Positions 17,219 to 24,728 of a DNA stretch of 64,000 nt are shown here, piece by piece. Position numbers and translations under genes: made by a program. Positions within the stretch are counted from its first letter, which is position 1. Each line of letters begins with the position of its first letter. Origin of the DNA: Lachnospiraceae bacterium (GTDB lineage: Bacteria > Bacillota > Clostridia > Lachnospirales > Lachnospiraceae). The notes below the pieces were generated by a model. The model made no database searches. It was not told the origin of the DNA and saw only the letters and a list, made by a program, of their open reading frames with translations. The stretch lies in assembly GCA_022845895.1 (NCBI GenBank), contig AP025573.1:1088501-1152500 (forward strand), read 5' to 3'.

Positions 17219-17907
17219 GTGAAACTATGACGATTATGATTGTAGAGGACGATAAATATATATTGAATTTTATCTCCATGACATTAAAAAAAGAAGGCTA
17301 CGGATATTTCGTCGCAAGGACGGTGGAGGAGGCACAGAGTCTGTTCTACGCAAACAGGCCGGATATGATTCTTCTGGATCTGGGGCTCCCGGACGGGGAC
17401 GGCATGGAAGTCATCCGGAACGTGAGGGAAGTGTCGGAGATTCCGATTATCGTCGTCTCAGCCAGACAGGAGGAGCGGGAGAAGATAGAAGCGCTGGACG
17501 CGGGGGCGGACGACTACGTGACGAAGCCGTTCTATATGGGCGAGCTTATGGCGCGGGTCCGGGTAGGGATGCGCAAGCTTGGCAGTATCCGTACCGGAGG
17601 CACAGATGCCGTATTTGTAAAAGACGGTCTTACAGTTGACTACGAGAAACGTAAAGTGTCGGTGGGAGAAGAGGAAGTACACCTGACGCCCATCGAGTAC
17701 AAGATACTGCTCCTGCTTATCGCCAACCAGGGCAAAGTGCTCACGCACAACTACATCATAAGGGAAATATGGGGCTATTCCGGCGAGATAGATGCCGGGA
17801 ACCTGCGGGTATTCATGGCAACCTTAAGAAGGAAGATAGAAAAAGATCCCGCCAATCCTGGATTCATACTGACAGAAATCGGGGTAGGGTACCGGTTCTG
17901 TGAATAG
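17215..17907 (+). CDS. KdpE-like OmpR-family response regulator
   Basis: A 230-residue two-domain regulator. The receiver has the acidic pair EDD (11-13), phospho-acceptor D55 in MILLDLGLPDGDG and the conserved lysine in DDYVTKPF. The C-terminal winged helix contains VHLTPIEYKILLLLIANQGKVLTHNYIIREIWG. The start overlaps the kinase stop as ATGA, so kinase and regulator are a pair. Likely targets are the potassium genes upstream, by analogy with KdpE; no operator is visible to me. Confidence 0.9.
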   Translation: MSETMTIMIVEDDKYILNFISMTLKKEGYGYFVARTVEEAQSLFYANRPDMILLDLGLPDGDGMEVIRNVREVSEIPIIVVSARQEEREKIEALDAGADDYVTKPFYMGELMARVRVGMRKLGSIRTGGTDAVFVKDGLTVDYEKRKVSVGEEEVHLTPIEYKILLLLIANQGKVLTHNYIIREIWGYSGEIDAGNLRVFMATLRRKIEKDPANPGFILTEIGVGYRFCE

Positions 17908-17936
17908 AATGGGGCCTACCCCTTTGCCGTTCCGTG

Positions 17937-18674
17937 TTAAGTATCCCCGGCATCTTGAGGCGGCGCGTGCAGATAGGCCACTACGTCGGCGGCCTCTCGG
18001 CCGGCAGGGTATATCTGATATTCTGCCTCGTGTATATCAGGAAGGTAGTGGGCGTCGGAGCTGCTTATCATCCTGCAGTTCAGGAAGTAAGGGTGCTCGC
18101 GCCGTATCTGGTGCAGATGCCTGAAGTCGTGTATCTCTGCACATCGGAAGGTGCTGTCCGGTGGCACGAATCCCAAGTTTGAGAGCAGGCTTGTCGTCGT
18201 CTTGTCTATGTGGGCCGGATAGGCGGTGCCATGATAGGAGGCAACGAGCCCGAATACGTTGTCAAAGGAGATGTCGGTGGCACTTATGAGCAGCCGTTCG
18301 ACCGTGCCTGTCACTTCATCTTCTTCGTTCATGATCTGCTGCTTTCCGAAGATTTCCTCCTTATTCTGGATGGGAAGGATATGTTCATATATATATCTGT
18401 CAAATGCCATGGCATCACGAAGTGACGGAAAGAGGCAGACGACGTGGACTTCTTCCGCTGTCGTCAGCTCCATGCCTGGGATGACGGTTACACCATAATT
18501 CTTACCATGTATGAGCGCTGCGGGACAGTTTTTGCAGGAATTGTGATCCGTAAGGGCGATGACATCCAGCCCTTTTACGGCCGCCATGCCGACGATATTG
18601 GCAGGGGTCATGTCGTCATCCCCGCAGGGGGACAGGCAGGAGTGGATGTGGAGGTCGTAGTACAGCCCTTTCAT
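17937..18674 (-). CDS. PHP-domain metal-dependent phosphoesterase
   Basis: A 245-residue PHP-family protein. Metal ligands are visible as DLHIHSCLSPCGD (H8, H10), LTDHNS, GMELTT and the final SSDAHYL. The family hydrolyses phosphate esters, including RNA/DNA ends and nucleotides; the substrate here is unknown. The extra cysteines in CLSPCGD and HNSCKNCPAALIHG are notable. It is the last gene of the minus-strand cluster with the hydrogenase-like protein and overlaps the DRTGG-like gene by four bases. This conserved company in clostridia links it to redox or hydrogenase signalling, though the connection is inferred. Confidence 0.8.
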   Translation of the reverse strand: MKGLYYDLHIHSCLSPCGDDDMTPANIVGMAAVKGLDVIALTDHNSCKNCPAALIHGKNYGVTVIPGMELTTAEEVHVVCLFPSLRDAMAFDRYIYEHILPIQNKEEIFGKQQIMNEEDEVTGTVERLLISATDISFDNVFGLVASYHGTAYPAHIDKTTTSLLSNLGFVPPDSTFRCAEIHDFRHLHQIRREHPYFLNCRMISSSDAHYLPDIHEAEYQIYPAGREAADVVAYLHAPPQDAGDT

Positions 18675-19000
18675 GAGAGCAGTTCCTGTATCTTAAGACC
18701 TGCGTCAAATACCGGAAGCTCGGTGGAAAACACTGCAATCTGTTCCCTCCTTGCACATTCCAGCTCTTCGTCCTGGAACCGGATGCCTTCTGCCAGGACG
18801 ATGCAGGAGATGTCCGCCAGCGACGCCACCGCCAGTGTGTTCTTGTTGCCCATGACGGTAACCCAGGCACCATTTTCAGGCGCTTTGCCCATGGCGATGC
18901 TCAGCAGGTCACAGCAGAATACCTTGCTGATGGACCTGGAAATGCTTCCGGGCACCTCTACTTTAAACAGGCCGGATTCGATCAATGTCTGAACTGTCAT
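18671..19000 (-). CDS. DRTGG-domain-like protein (first copy)
   Basis: A 109-residue protein of the DRTGG fold also found attached to CBS and phosphotransacetylase proteins: VCCDLLSIAMGKAPENGAWVTVMGNKNTLAVASLADISCIVLAEG-like pattern with IAVFSTELPVFDAG near the end. No catalytic residues are evident; the family is thought to bind small ligands. It starts two bases after the hydrogenase-like gene with AAAGGAGCGG as ribosome site. A paralogue lies at 20833-21177, so the cluster has two such modules bracketing the hydrogenase-like gene and the ATPase. Confidence 0.7.
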   Translation of the reverse strand: MTVQTLIESGLFKVEVPGSISRSISKVFCCDLLSIAMGKAPENGAWVTVMGNKNTLAVASLADISCIVLAEGIRFQDEELECARREQIAVFSTELPVFDAGLKIQELLS

Positions 19001-19002
19001 AA

Positions 19003-20385
19003 TTACCGCTCCTTTCGCTCTAATTCCGTTGTAAGCTTCTTGATATAATCTTCCAGTATCTTCATCGAATCATCGTTGCTGCCACAGGACAGGTTCAGAG
19101 ACTGTGTGAGGAAGCCGATCTCCTTTGACAGGTTGTTGATGTATTCATGGAAGGCATAGATACAGTCGTTCCGCGTCGCCTCGCCTCTGACGATATCCTC
19201 AGCAAGCGCTCTGCACGTAGGCGCTCCGCAGGAGCCGCAGTCCAGTCCCGGTAGCTGTTCGGTGATGTCTTCTACCGTTCCCATCAGTTCCAGGCTCTCC
19301 CGGAAAGATTTGCCGAGACGGAATACCGGTTCATATTCTACATAGGCGGACCAGTGGTATTCAATATTGTCATATGAGCTGGCATGCGTCTGAGCTACAG
19401 GCAGATACCGGTGCAGCTTTTTCGTCTTAGCAGTGGCAATGTACGGGTTCTCCACGGTGAGAGGACCGCCGACACAGCCGCCGTTGCACGCATTGAGCTC
19501 CACAAACTTCAGTCCGTAGAACTTCTCGTCCTCCAGATCGCTCAGCACTCTGAGTGCGCTCATGATGCCGTCGCAGGCAAGGTAATTGTCTGTTATGAGG
19601 CCGGCGGATTCCCCGCCTGCGTTGCTCCATCCGATGCCGATGCGGCCGGAAGCCGCGATAGGTGAGAGCCTGCTCTCGTCGTGCGTCATGTGCTGCAGCA
19701 GGACGGGATACACGTCCTTGATGGCAACGACCTTGTCAATCTGGCTCTTCTCCACGCCGAGAGGGGAACGTGCGTAGGTCACCTTGGACGGACATGGGGA
19801 GATGAAGAAGATTCCGATATCCTCCGGAGGATAGCCGGTCTTTTCGATTGCTCTTGCACGGGCAATCTCCGCCGCGATTTCCACCGGCGGCTTGAGCGGC
19901 AGCAGGCGGGGCAGCAGGGTAGGGTACTTGACCCGTATGATTCTGACGATGGCCGGACAGGCGGTACTGATGAACGGCGCGTCGTCCCGGTGCTCGCTGA
20001 TGTACTTGCGGGTGGCGTCAGATACCAGTTCCGCTGCGGCACTCACTTCAAATACATCATCAAAGCCCATGGAAATGAATGCATTCAATATGATATCCAC
20101 ATTGGTCAGGTTATTGAACTGTGAATATAAGGATGGTGCAGGGAGCGCGACCGTGTACTTATAGTTCTTGATTTCCTCCAGGGAATCATACAATGCCACC
20201 TTCGCGTGGTGCGGGCAGTAACGGATGCACCGTCCGCAGTCCACGCAGAACTCGGGCGTTATCTTGGCCTTGCCGTTGTGGACCCGTATAGCCTGCGTGG
20301 GACAGTATTTGATACAATTGATGCAGCCCTTGCACGCATCTTCGTCCAGATGTACGGAATGAAAGAATTTGTCTGATTTATCCAA
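19003..20385 (-). CDS. Ferredoxin-[FeFe]-hydrogenase-like protein, putative sensory (group C/D-like) type
   Basis: A 460-residue protein. Two 4Fe-4S clusters lie near the N terminus (CKGCINCIKYCP and CVDCGRCIRYCP). A hydrogenase large-subunit domain follows, with altered H-cluster loops: STACPAI instead of TSCCPxW, ISPCPSK for MPCxxK, and ELNACNGGCVGGP for ExMxCxxGCxxGGG. The four cluster cysteines appear retained but flanking catalytic residues differ. The C-terminal CGSCGAPTCRALAEDIVRG resembles an extra 4Fe-4S (HydS/RsbU-associated) module. Start is TTG at 20385 with AAGGAGGGG upstream. Its neighbours are an RsbW-like ATPase and DRTGG proteins, so redox or H2 sensing is more likely than bulk H2 production. 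Confidence 0.8.
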   Translation of the reverse strand: MDKSDKFFHSVHLDEDACKGCINCIKYCPTQAIRVHNGKAKITPEFCVDCGRCIRYCPHHAKVALYDSLEEIKNYKYTVALPAPSLYSQFNNLTNVDIILNAFISMGFDDVFEVSAAAELVSDATRKYISEHRDDAPFISTACPAIVRIIRVKYPTLLPRLLPLKPPVEIAAEIARARAIEKTGYPPEDIGIFFISPCPSKVTYARSPLGVEKSQIDKVVAIKDVYPVLLQHMTHDESRLSPIAASGRIGIGWSNAGGESAGLITDNYLACDGIMSALRVLSDLEDEKFYGLKFVELNACNGGCVGGPLTVENPYIATAKTKKLHRYLPVAQTHASSYDNIEYHWSAYVEYEPVFRLGKSFRESLELMGTVEDITEQLPGLDCGSCGAPTCRALAEDIVRGEATRNDCIYAFHEYINNLSKEIGFLTQSLNLSCGSNDDSMKILEDYIKKLTTELERKER

Positions 20386-20406
20386 CCGGAACCCCTCCTT
20401 GTCAAG

Positions 20407-20829
20407 TTACATGTGAATGTCCATCGTTACCGTAGTTCCGACTCCCAGTTCAGAGTCAATCTGCATGCAGTCGGTATACTTTTCCATGTTGGGAAGCCCC
20501 ATGCCCGCGCCGAAACCGAGGGCGCGCACTTCTTCCGGCGCTGTGGAGTATCCTTTCTGCATTGCCTTTTCAACATCCGCGATTCCGGGTCCTTTATCCG
20601 CCAGGACGATACGGATATTGTCCTGGGATATGTCGACGGTTATCTCTCCGCCGCCGGCGTGGATAACCATATTAATCTCGCCTTCGTACATGGCGATGGC
20701 TGTCCTGCGGATGACGTTATTGTCTGCTCCTATCATCTTGAGCTTGTTCTTTAAATCGCTGCTTGCTTCCCCGGCCCTTGTGAAGTCGTCACCGGATATT
20801 ATGTAGTGGAAAGTCAGGTTGTCGCCCAT
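20407..20829 (-). CDS. RsbW-like anti-sigma / serine kinase-type ATPase
   Basis: A 140-residue single GHKL ATPase domain. Motifs NVIRRTAIAMYEGEINMVIHAGGG (N box), DKGPGIADVEKAM (G1 box) and GFGAGMGLPNMEKYTD (G2 box) are intact. RsbW/SpoIIAB-class proteins bind a partner sigma factor or phosphorylate an antagonist; here the partner is not known. It lies directly upstream of the hydrogenase-like gene and just after a DRTGG-like gene, so a signalling unit with these is likely. Ribosome site GGAGGTG lies 15 to 9 bases before the ATG. Confidence 0.8.
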   Translation of the reverse strand: MGDNLTFHYIISGDDFTRAGEASSDLKNKLKMIGADNNVIRRTAIAMYEGEINMVIHAGGGEITVDISQDNIRIVLADKGPGIADVEKAMQKGYSTAPEEVRALGFGAGMGLPNMEKYTDCMQIDSELGVGTTVTMDIHM

Positions 20830-20832
20830 GTG

Positions 20833-21177
20833 TTATGCACCTCCAAGTAGTCCGTTGCTGTATAATAAGCCGCAGGTCGTAAACATGCCCCGTGATGTGG
20901 CAAGTATAACGATGCCCCTCTCCTCGGCCAGCCTCAGCATGTTCGGGTCCGGATACTTGCCCCGGACAAATACGATACAGAGAATGTCGAGCATCTCCGC
21001 CGTCCTGATTACCTGCGGATTGCACAGGCTCGTGAGCAGGAGAGACTGCTCCTCTGCGTACGCCAGGACATCGCTCATCATATCGGATGAAAAAGCGTAG
21101 CTGACGTCTTCGTCCAGATACCCTTCCCCGCACAAAACATCTGCTTCCAGTAAGGATTTTATCTTCCTGATTGTCAT
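20833..21177 (-). CDS. DRTGG-domain-like protein (second copy)
   Basis: A 114-residue protein, first gene of the minus-strand regulatory cluster. The pattern SDVLAYAEEQSLLLTSLCNPQVIRTAEMLDILCIVFVRGKYPDPNMLRLAEERGIVILATSRGMFTTCGLLY follows the DRTGG fold. I set the start at 21177 because AGGAGGAAGAT lies immediately before it; the frame is open to 21225 but lacks a ribosome site there. Promoter elements are visible at 21216-21244. Confidence 0.7.
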   Translation of the reverse strand: MTIRKIKSLLEADVLCGEGYLDEDVSYAFSSDMMSDVLAYAEEQSLLLTSLCNPQVIRTAEMLDILCIVFVRGKYPDPNMLRLAEERGIVILATSRGMFTTCGLLYSNGLLGGA

Positions 21178-21215
21178 ATCTTCCTCCTGTACACTTCTTA
21201 TTTTAATATGAATAT

Positions 21216-21244
21216 AGTATAACATTGAGAAAATGGGAAATCAA
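21216..21244 (-). promoter_or_regulatory. Promoter of the minus-strand hydrogenase-signalling cluster
   Basis: On the minus strand TTGATT (21244-21239) and TATACT (21221-21216) are separated by 17 bases, close to the sigma-A consensus. The -10 ends 38 bases upstream of the ATG at 21177. Confidence 0.65.
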
Positions 21245-21283
21245 CATGTATTGTGAAAAACAACTAAAAAACAGGTCTGTAAT

Positions 21284-21353
21284 TTGTGTATTTTTTAACA
21301 GGACGTTAGAGGAATAACAAACAAGAATGGTTTTCATTTAACAAAATACACAA
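21284..21353. promoter_or_regulatory. Inverted pair of Rex-like operator sites
   Basis: TTGTGTATTTTTTAACA at 21284-21300 recurs on the opposite strand at 21353-21337 as TTGTGTATTTTGTTAAA. The two share TTGTGTATTTT and TTAA and lie 36 bases apart in the divergent spacer. Each resembles the clostridial Rex box (TTGTTAA spacer TTAACAA), the NADH/NAD+-responsive repressor expected to control a NAD-linked hydrogenase. The assignment to Rex is inference; the repeat itself is seen. Confidence 0.55.
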
Positions 21354-21383
21354 TAAAAAGGTGTAGATTTTTGTATTTTTGTA

Positions 21384-21392
21384 TGTTAGAAT
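21384..21392 (+). promoter_or_regulatory. Extended -10 promoter of the hydrogenase operon
   Basis: TGTTAGAAT at 21384-21392 is an extended -10 (TGn plus TAGAAT), 61 bases before the first start codon. No good -35 lies 16-18 bases upstream, as is common for extended -10 promoters. The Rex-like sites end about 30 bases before it. Confidence 0.5.
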
Positions 21393-21453
21393 GAAATGGT
21401 AATTCAACGTAATAGTCACATGACTAAATAAGACAGTAAAGGGAGGTAAAAAA

Positions 21454-21948
21454 ATGCTTTCTAAGAAAACAACAGTTCAGTTCACCGGAACAGAGGAACA
21501 AGAAAAAGAACTGTTAGGAGTAATCAATGAATTGAAAGATGAAAAAGGCGCCCTGATGCCTATACTGCAAAGAGCCCAGGATATCTATGGCTATCTGCCC
21601 ATCGAGGTTCAGAAGATTATTTCTAATGAGACGGGAATTCCGCTTGAAAAGATATACGGAGTTACCACATTCTATTCCCAGTTCAACTTAAGCCCGAAGG
21701 GCAGATACCGCATATCGGTCTGTCTTGGTACGGCCTGCTATGTCAAAGGTTCCGGGGACATCTACAACAAACTCATGGAGAAGCTTGGCATCGTCGGCGG
21801 CGAATGCACGCCTGACGGCAAGTTTTCACTGGATGCCTGCCGCTGTGTAGGTGCCTGTGGACTGGCGCCGGTCATGATGATCAATGATGAGGTGTATGGA
21901 AGGCTTACGGTAGACGATATCGACGATATTCTGGCTAAGTATGAATAG
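21454..21948 (+). CDS. hndA: NuoE/HndA-type [2Fe-2S] subunit of the NAD-linked hydrogenase
   Basis: A 164-residue thioredoxin-like ferredoxin. The 2Fe-2S ligands are in SVCLGTACYVKGS and DACRCVGACGLAPVM. The helical N-terminal part contains LMPILQRAQDIYGYLPIEVQKIISNETGIPLEKIYGVTTFYSQF, a NuoE hallmark. It forms the small electron-carrying subunit next to the NuoF-like flavoprotein. GGGAGGTAAAAAA precedes the start. It is the first gene of the operon 21454-26471. Confidence 0.92.
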   Translation: MLSKKTTVQFTGTEEQEKELLGVINELKDEKGALMPILQRAQDIYGYLPIEVQKIISNETGIPLEKIYGVTTFYSQFNLSPKGRYRISVCLGTACYVKGSGDIYNKLMEKLGIVGGECTPDGKFSLDACRCVGACGLAPVMMINDEVYGRLTVDDIDDILAKYE

Positions 21949-21950
21949 CC

Positions 21951-22508
21951 ATGATGACGGAAATATCACTGAACGTTCTGGATGTGGCGGAGAATTCCAT
22001 CCGCGCGGGAGCGGATTACATAACAATCGAAGTGCTCATCAGCACGGAGGCAAATACGCTGACGGTGGTAATTGATGACAATGGATGCGGTATGGATGAA
22101 GAGCAGGTGAAGCGTGTTACAGACCCGTTCTATACGACAAGGACTACCCGGAAGGTAGGGCTTGGCATCCCATTTTTCAAGCAGGCTGCTGAGAGCACGG
22201 GCGGAAGGTTTGGCATTACATCCGGAAAAGGAATTGGCACAAGAGTAGAAGCAGTTTTTGGATTATCCCATATAGACAGAATGCCGTTAGGTGATATTAA
22301 TACGACAATGCATACGCTCATCGTATTCAATGAGCCTGTCGACTTTCATTATAGATATGCTTATGACGAGAAGGAATTTGTGCTGGATACGAAAGAAATG
22401 AAAGAGATATTAGGCGGCGTGTCCTTTAAGGATGCGGAAGTGTCCGGATTCATCAAGGAGTATCTGGATGCGAACAAAGAAGAAACAGACGATGGTAAAT
22501 CAGTTTAA
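21951..22508 (+). CDS. GHKL ATPase-domain protein within the hydrogenase operon
   Basis: A 185-residue histidine-kinase-type ATPase domain without a phospho-acceptor histidine or sensor. The N box is VLDVAENSIRAGADYITIEV, the G1 box DDNGCGMDEEQV, and the G2-like segment TRKVGLGIPFFKQAAESTGG. It begins three bases after hndA with no clear ribosome site, so translation is probably coupled. Such a protein between HndA and HndB subunits is recurrent in clostridia; its target is not known. Together with the divergent RsbW-like ATPase it suggests regulated assembly or activity of the hydrogenase. Confidence 0.78.
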   Translation: MMTEISLNVLDVAENSIRAGADYITIEVLISTEANTLTVVIDDNGCGMDEEQVKRVTDPFYTTRTTRKVGLGIPFFKQAAESTGGRFGITSGKGIGTRVEAVFGLSHIDRMPLGDINTTMHTLIVFNEPVDFHYRYAYDEKEFVLDTKEMKEILGGVSFKDAEVSGFIKEYLDANKEETDDGKSV

Positions 22509-22530
22509 ATAGCAGGAATGGAGGATGCAT

Positions 22531-22905
22531 ATGAAGTCTCTGGAAGAACTGAAGGCAATAAGAGAGAAGAATGAAAGCAAAGTCGGCGTACGGTCTGAGA
22601 GTGCATCACAGACGAGAGTGGTTGTCGGCATGGCAACATGCGGGATTGCCAGCGGGGCAAGACCTGTCCTCACCGCACTTTCCAATGCGGTCCAGGAGGA
22701 GCACCTGGCTGAAAAGATCAGCGTGACACCTACCGGATGTATCGGGCTGTGCCAGTATGAGCCGATTGTAGAAGTATTGGAACCAGGCAAAGAAAAAGTG
22801 ACGTATGTAAAGATGACACCTGAAAAGGCAATGGAAGTATTCAGACTCCATCTGAAAGAAGGCCAGGTAGTCGCGAAATATACATTAGGCGCTGTACAAA
22901 AATAG
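22531..22905 (+). CDS. hndB: HndB-type small [2Fe-2S] ferredoxin subunit
   Basis: A 124-residue thioredoxin-fold ferredoxin. Cysteines in GMATCGIASGARPVL and TPTGCIGLCQYEPIVEV provide the cluster site. It matches HndB of the Hnd hydrogenases in size and in operon order. I prefer the ATG at 22531 over the in-frame ATG at 22525 because GGAGG ends directly at the latter, leaving a proper six-base spacing only to 22531. Confidence 0.88.
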   Translation: MKSLEELKAIREKNESKVGVRSESASQTRVVVGMATCGIASGARPVLTALSNAVQEEHLAEKISVTPTGCIGLCQYEPIVEVLEPGKEKVTYVKMTPEKAMEVFRLHLKEGQVVAKYTLGAVQK

Positions 22906-22925
22906 AAAAGGGAGGTATACGAATT

Positions 22926-24713
22926 ATGTATCGTTCACACGTATTGGTTTGTGGTGGAACCGGATGTACTTCCTCAGGCAGCCAGAAGATCAGGGAAAGG
23001 CTGGAAGCGGAAATCAAAAGGAACGGGCTGGAAGAAGAAGTCGGCGTAGTGAAGACCGGATGTTTCGGACTATGCGCCCTCGGCCCGATTATGATTGTCT
23101 ATCCGGAAGGTTCTTTCTATGCGATGGTCAAAGAAGAAGATATCCCGGAAATCGTATCAGAACATCTGTTAAAAGGAAGGGTTGTTACCCGGCTTCTCTA
23201 TGATGAGACAGTAAAGAACGAAGAGATCCTGCCATTGCAGGAGACGAACTTCTATAAGAAGCAGCACAGGGTTGCGCTGCGTAACTGCGGTGTCATCAAT
23301 CCTGAGAATATAGAAGAATACATAGGAACACGCGGATATGAGGCACTGGGCACCGTGCTTACAAGCATGAAGCCGGAAGAAGTCATCCAGATTATCTTGG
23401 ACAGCGGCCTTCGCGGGCGTGGCGGAGCCGGTTTCCCGACAGGTCTGAAGTGGAAGTTCGCGGCCGCCAATGCGGCTGACCAGAAATATGTCTGCTGTAA
23501 TGCCGACGAAGGTGACCCGGGAGCGTTCATGGACCGTTCCGTACTGGAAGGCGACCCTCACGTCGTACTGGAGGCGATGGCTATCGCCGGATATGCGATT
23601 GGCGCTTCACAGGGCTATATCTATGTGCGTGCAGAATATCCGATTGCCGTTGAGCGTCTGAATATCGCTATTAACCAGGCAAGAGAATACGGCCTGTTAG
23701 GCAAGAATATTTTTGATACGGGATTTGATTTTGATATTGATATCAGGCTTGGAGCCGGAGCTTTCGTCTGTGGCGAGGAGACGGCACTCATGACTTCCAT
23801 CGAAGGAAACAGAGGCGAACCGCGTCCGCGTCCGCCGTTCCCGGCACTTAAGGGCCTGTTCCAGAAGCCTACGATTCTGAACAACGTCGAGACGCTGGCC
23901 AACATACCGCAGATCATCCTCAACGGAGCGGAATGGTTCTCTTCCATGGGAACAGAGAAGTCCAAGGGGACGAAGGTATTCGCCCTGGGCGGTAAAGTCA
24001 ATAATACGGGCCTTGTAGAGATTCCGATGGGAACGACGCTTCGTGAAATCGTAGAAGAGATTGGCGGCGGCATCCCGAACGGTAAGAAGTTCAAGGCAGC
24101 ACAGACAGGCGGGCCGTCCGGCGGATGTATCCCGGCAGAGCACTTTGATGTACCGATTGATTATGACAACCTTATCGCCATCGGTTCTATGATGGGATCC
24201 GGCGGGCTGATTGTCATGGATGAAGATAACTGTATGGTCGACATCGCCAAATTCTTCCTGGAATTTACGGTGGATGAGTCGTGTGGCAAATGTACCCCTT
24301 GCCGCGTAGGTACAAGACGTATGCTTGAGATACTGGAGAAGATTACGAACGGACAGGGAACGATGGATGACCTGGATAAGCTGGAAGAGCTGGCGGCCCA
24401 TCTGAAATCCAACTCTCTTTGTGCTCTTGGACAGACGGCACCGAACCCGGTACTGTCAACGATGCGCTACTTCAGAGATGAATATGTGGCGCATATCGTA
24501 GACAAGAAGTGTCCGGCCGGTGTCTGTAAGGCGCTTCTCTCTTACAAGATTGACGCCGACAAGTGCAAAGGATGTACGTTATGTGCAAGAACATGCCCGA
24601 ATGATGCAATCAGCGGAGCGGTCAAAGAACCGCACGTCATCAACCAGGATAAATGTGTCAAGTGTGGAGCATGTATGGAAAAATGCCGTTTCGGTGCTAT
24701 TTACAAAGAGTAA
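22926..24713 (+). CDS. hndC: NuoF/HndC-type flavoprotein, NAD(H)-binding subunit of the hydrogenase
   Basis: A 595-residue multi-domain protein. Residues 1 to about 110 are a thioredoxin-like 2Fe-2S domain (CGGTGCTSSGS, KTGCFGLCALGP). Next comes the NuoF core with NADH/FMN sites (GLRGRGGAGFPTGLKW, CNADEGDPGAFMDR, EYPIAVERL). The 4Fe-4S ligand set is ESCGKCTPCRVGTRR. The C terminus adds two ferredoxin clusters (CKGCTLCARTCP and CVKCGACMEKCRFGAI). It oxidises or reduces NAD(H) and passes electrons between FMN, ferredoxin and HydA, the site of electron bifurcation in this complex class. GGGAGG precedes the ATG. Confidence 0.94.
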   Translation: MYRSHVLVCGGTGCTSSGSQKIRERLEAEIKRNGLEEEVGVVKTGCFGLCALGPIMIVYPEGSFYAMVKEEDIPEIVSEHLLKGRVVTRLLYDETVKNEEILPLQETNFYKKQHRVALRNCGVINPENIEEYIGTRGYEALGTVLTSMKPEEVIQIILDSGLRGRGGAGFPTGLKWKFAAANAADQKYVCCNADEGDPGAFMDRSVLEGDPHVVLEAMAIAGYAIGASQGYIYVRAEYPIAVERLNIAINQAREYGLLGKNIFDTGFDFDIDIRLGAGAFVCGEETALMTSIEGNRGEPRPRPPFPALKGLFQKPTILNNVETLANIPQIILNGAEWFSSMGTEKSKGTKVFALGGKVNNTGLVEIPMGTTLREIVEEIGGGIPNGKKFKAAQTGGPSGGCIPAEHFDVPIDYDNLIAIGSMMGSGGLIVMDEDNCMVDIAKFFLEFTVDESCGKCTPCRVGTRRMLEILEKITNGQGTMDDLDKLEELAAHLKSNSLCALGQTAPNPVLSTMRYFRDEYVAHIVDKKCPAGVCKALLSYKIDADKCKGCTLCARTCPNDAISGAVKEPHVINQDKCVKCGACMEKCRFGAIYKE

Positions 24714-24728
24714 TGGAGGATGGAGAAT

